From: Thiomicrospira sp. XS5
GTDB taxonomy: Bacteria; Pseudomonadota; Gammaproteobacteria; Thiomicrospirales; Thiomicrospiraceae
NCBI RefSeq assembly: GCF_001507555.1
Contig: NZ_LQBO01000001.1
Span: 1,364,001-1,428,000, forward strand
Direction: 5' to 3'
DNA length: 64,000 nt
Shown here: positions 62,843-64,000 of the stretch, in pieces
Position numbering within the stretch: position 1 is the first letter of the stretch
Layout: each line of letters begins with the position of its first letter
The notes under the pieces: model-generated
What the model was told of the DNA's origin: nothing
What the model saw: only the letters and a program-made list of their open reading frames with translations
Databases searched by the model: none
Program-made: the position numbers and the translations under genes

Positions 62843-64000
62843 ATGCAGCGGTTGGCAAAGTTCTATCGGTGGTTTTTACTGATGATGGCGCTGGTTCTGT
62901 TGGTTCAGAGTCCTGCGCTGGCGGAGACGTCGGCAAAGTCCCAATCACCAGAAGTGATTCAACTGACGGTGAACGACGCCATCGGTCCGGCCACGGCGGA
63001 CTACATTGAACGTTCGTTGGCGAAGGCGGAGGCCCGGCGCGCCGAATTGGTGGTGTTGCGACTGGATACGCCCGGCGGTTTGAGTTCGTCGATGCGCGAC
63101 ATCATTAAGCACATTGCCGCGTCCAGCGTGCCGGTGGCGACGTTTGTCGCACCGTCCGGCGCGCGTGCGGCCAGTGCGGGCACCTATATTCTTTTCGCCA
63201 GCCCGGTGGCAGCCATGGCCCCCGGCACCAATCTCGGCGCCGCCACGCCGGTGCAAATCGGCGGCATTTCATTGCCGAAACCATCTCAAGACCCATCGGA
63301 AGAATCTTCAAAATCCAGTCAACCTCAAGACGCTGCCAAACGTAAAGCCGTCAATGATGCGGTGGCCTATATTCGCGGGTTGGCGGAACTACACGGGCGC
63401 AATGTCGACTGGGCGGAAAAAGCCGTTCGGGAGGCCGCCAGCTTGCCCGCACAGGAAGCTTTGGCGTTGAATGTTATCGACTTGATGGCCGACAACACCT
63501 GGGACTTGTTACAGCAACTTGACGGGCGTGAAGTGCAATTGAATCAGCGCCGGTTGGTGCTACGCACCGCCGGTGCGGAAGTAGTGGAGATGCCGCCGGA
63601 TTGGCGCAGTGAGTTGTTGAGTGTGCTCACCAATCCGAATGTGGCCTATATTCTCTTGCTGGTCGGGGTGTACGGCATTATTTTCGAATTTCTCAACCCG
63701 GGTGGCATTGTGCCGGGAACCATCGGCGCCATTGCCATCGTCTTGGCCTTGTATGCCTTTCAACTGCTGCCCATCAGTTATGCCGGCATGGCGCTGATTC
63801 TGCTCGGCATCGGTTTGATGGTGGCGGAAGCCTTTGAACCCAGTTTCGGCATTCTCGGCATCGGCGGGGTGGTGGCGTTTGTCATCGGTTCGATTATCTT
63901 GATGGACACCGATGCGCCGGGGTTCGGCATCGATTTGTCGGTCATCGTGACTTTTGCCGTGCTCAGTGTGTTGGTCGTGGCGGCGGTGGTGCATCTGGCG
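62843..64000 (+). CDS. NfeD-family membrane serine protease, N-terminal part (runs off window)
   Basis: 386 codons without a stop to the last base. AAAGGAGG lies before the ATG. A signal peptide (to about ALA, residue 27) is followed by a ClpP-like protease domain: LVVLRLDTPGGLSSSMRDI, SAGTYI around the catalytic Ser, and the downstream NVDWAEKAVREAASL with the candidate Lys. Four or five hydrophobic helices then begin (YILLLVGVYGIIFEF onward). Such proteins (NfeD1b) cleave membrane stomatin-like partners; the partner gene is not in view. Confidence 0.9.
   Translation, partial: MQRLAKFYRWFLLMMALVLLVQSPALAETSAKSQSPEVIQLTVNDAIGPATADYIERSLAKAEARRAELVVLRLDTPGGLSSSMRDIIKHIAASSVPVATFVAPSGARAASAGTYILFASPVAAMAPGTNLGAATPVQIGGISLPKPSQDPSEESSKSSQPQDAAKRKAVNDAVAYIRGLAELHGRNVDWAEKAVREAASLPAQEALALNVIDLMADNTWDLLQQLDGREVQLNQRRLVLRTAGAEVVEMPPDWRSELLSVLTNPNVAYILLLVGVYGIIFEFLNPGGIVPGTIGAIAIVLALYAFQLLPISYAGMALILLGIGLMVAEAFEPSFGILGIGGVVAFVIGSIILMDTDAPGFGIDLSVIVTFAVLSVLVVAAVVHLA

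Overview
The window is a chromosomal segment of a gammaproteobacterium. Gene families and neighbourhoods point to a sulfur-oxidising Thiomicrospira/Hydrogenovibrio-type organism: aspS-nadA-yebC-ruvCAB-tolQRAB-pal-cpoB-queC, mltD-gloB-yafS-like-rnhA-dnaQ, lpxH-ppiB-glnS-cysS, an ETHE1-type persulfide dioxygenase and a rhodanese. The genus is an inference from gene content; no rRNA gene is present. Most of the window is dense, vertically inherited housekeeping DNA of intermediate G+C content.

Layout: 1-11.2 kb holds the aspS end, nadA, yebC, the Holliday-junction genes ruvC-ruvA-ruvB, the Tol-Pal envelope system and queC. 11.2-18.4 kb has two identical tRNA-Lys genes, a PanE-like oxidoreductase, a DtxR-family regulator, the nitrogen two-component pair ntrB-ntrC with an unknown gene, a PII gene and psd. 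18.9-28.3 kb has argG, pgpA, a rhodanese, a DAACS symporter, lpxH, two cyclophilins, glnS and cysS. 28.5-36.2 kb has two lytic transglycosylases, gloB, a methyltransferase, rnhA, a MazG/PRA-PH-like gene, dnaQ and an FKBP isomerase. 36.3-44.9 kb has ETHE1, a SLAC1/TehA channel, an EEP nuclease, an MFS transporter, a ClC channel, cardiolipin synthase and a molybdopterin-fold periplasmic protein. 45.0-47.2 kb is an AT-rich accessory island. 47.2-64 kb has a chemoreceptor, zntB, a TetR/flavodoxin-fold pair, an RND efflux pump, an SDR/OB-fold pair, a CopB-like copper ATPase and the start of an NfeD-family membrane protease.

Three features go beyond ordinary annotation. (1) The perfect palindrome CCAGGCCTGG occurs 20 times in 64 kb, against about 0.06 expected by chance. 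Fourteen copies are intergenic, often as the centre of a terminator stem, and six are inside genes. (2) Two diverged copies of a ~267-nt structured element lie between ruvA and ruvB (+ strand) and upstream of psd (- strand). They share short sequence blocks, while at least five helices, including a ~30-bp closing helix, are kept by compensatory changes. This looks like a structured RNA family that I do not recognise. (3) The 45-47 kb island has integron-cassette architecture: small unknown genes separated by attC-like sites with L''/L' arms and an extrahelical base. No integrase is visible, and the island is bounded by two copies of a 16-bp direct repeat built on CCAGGCCTGG.
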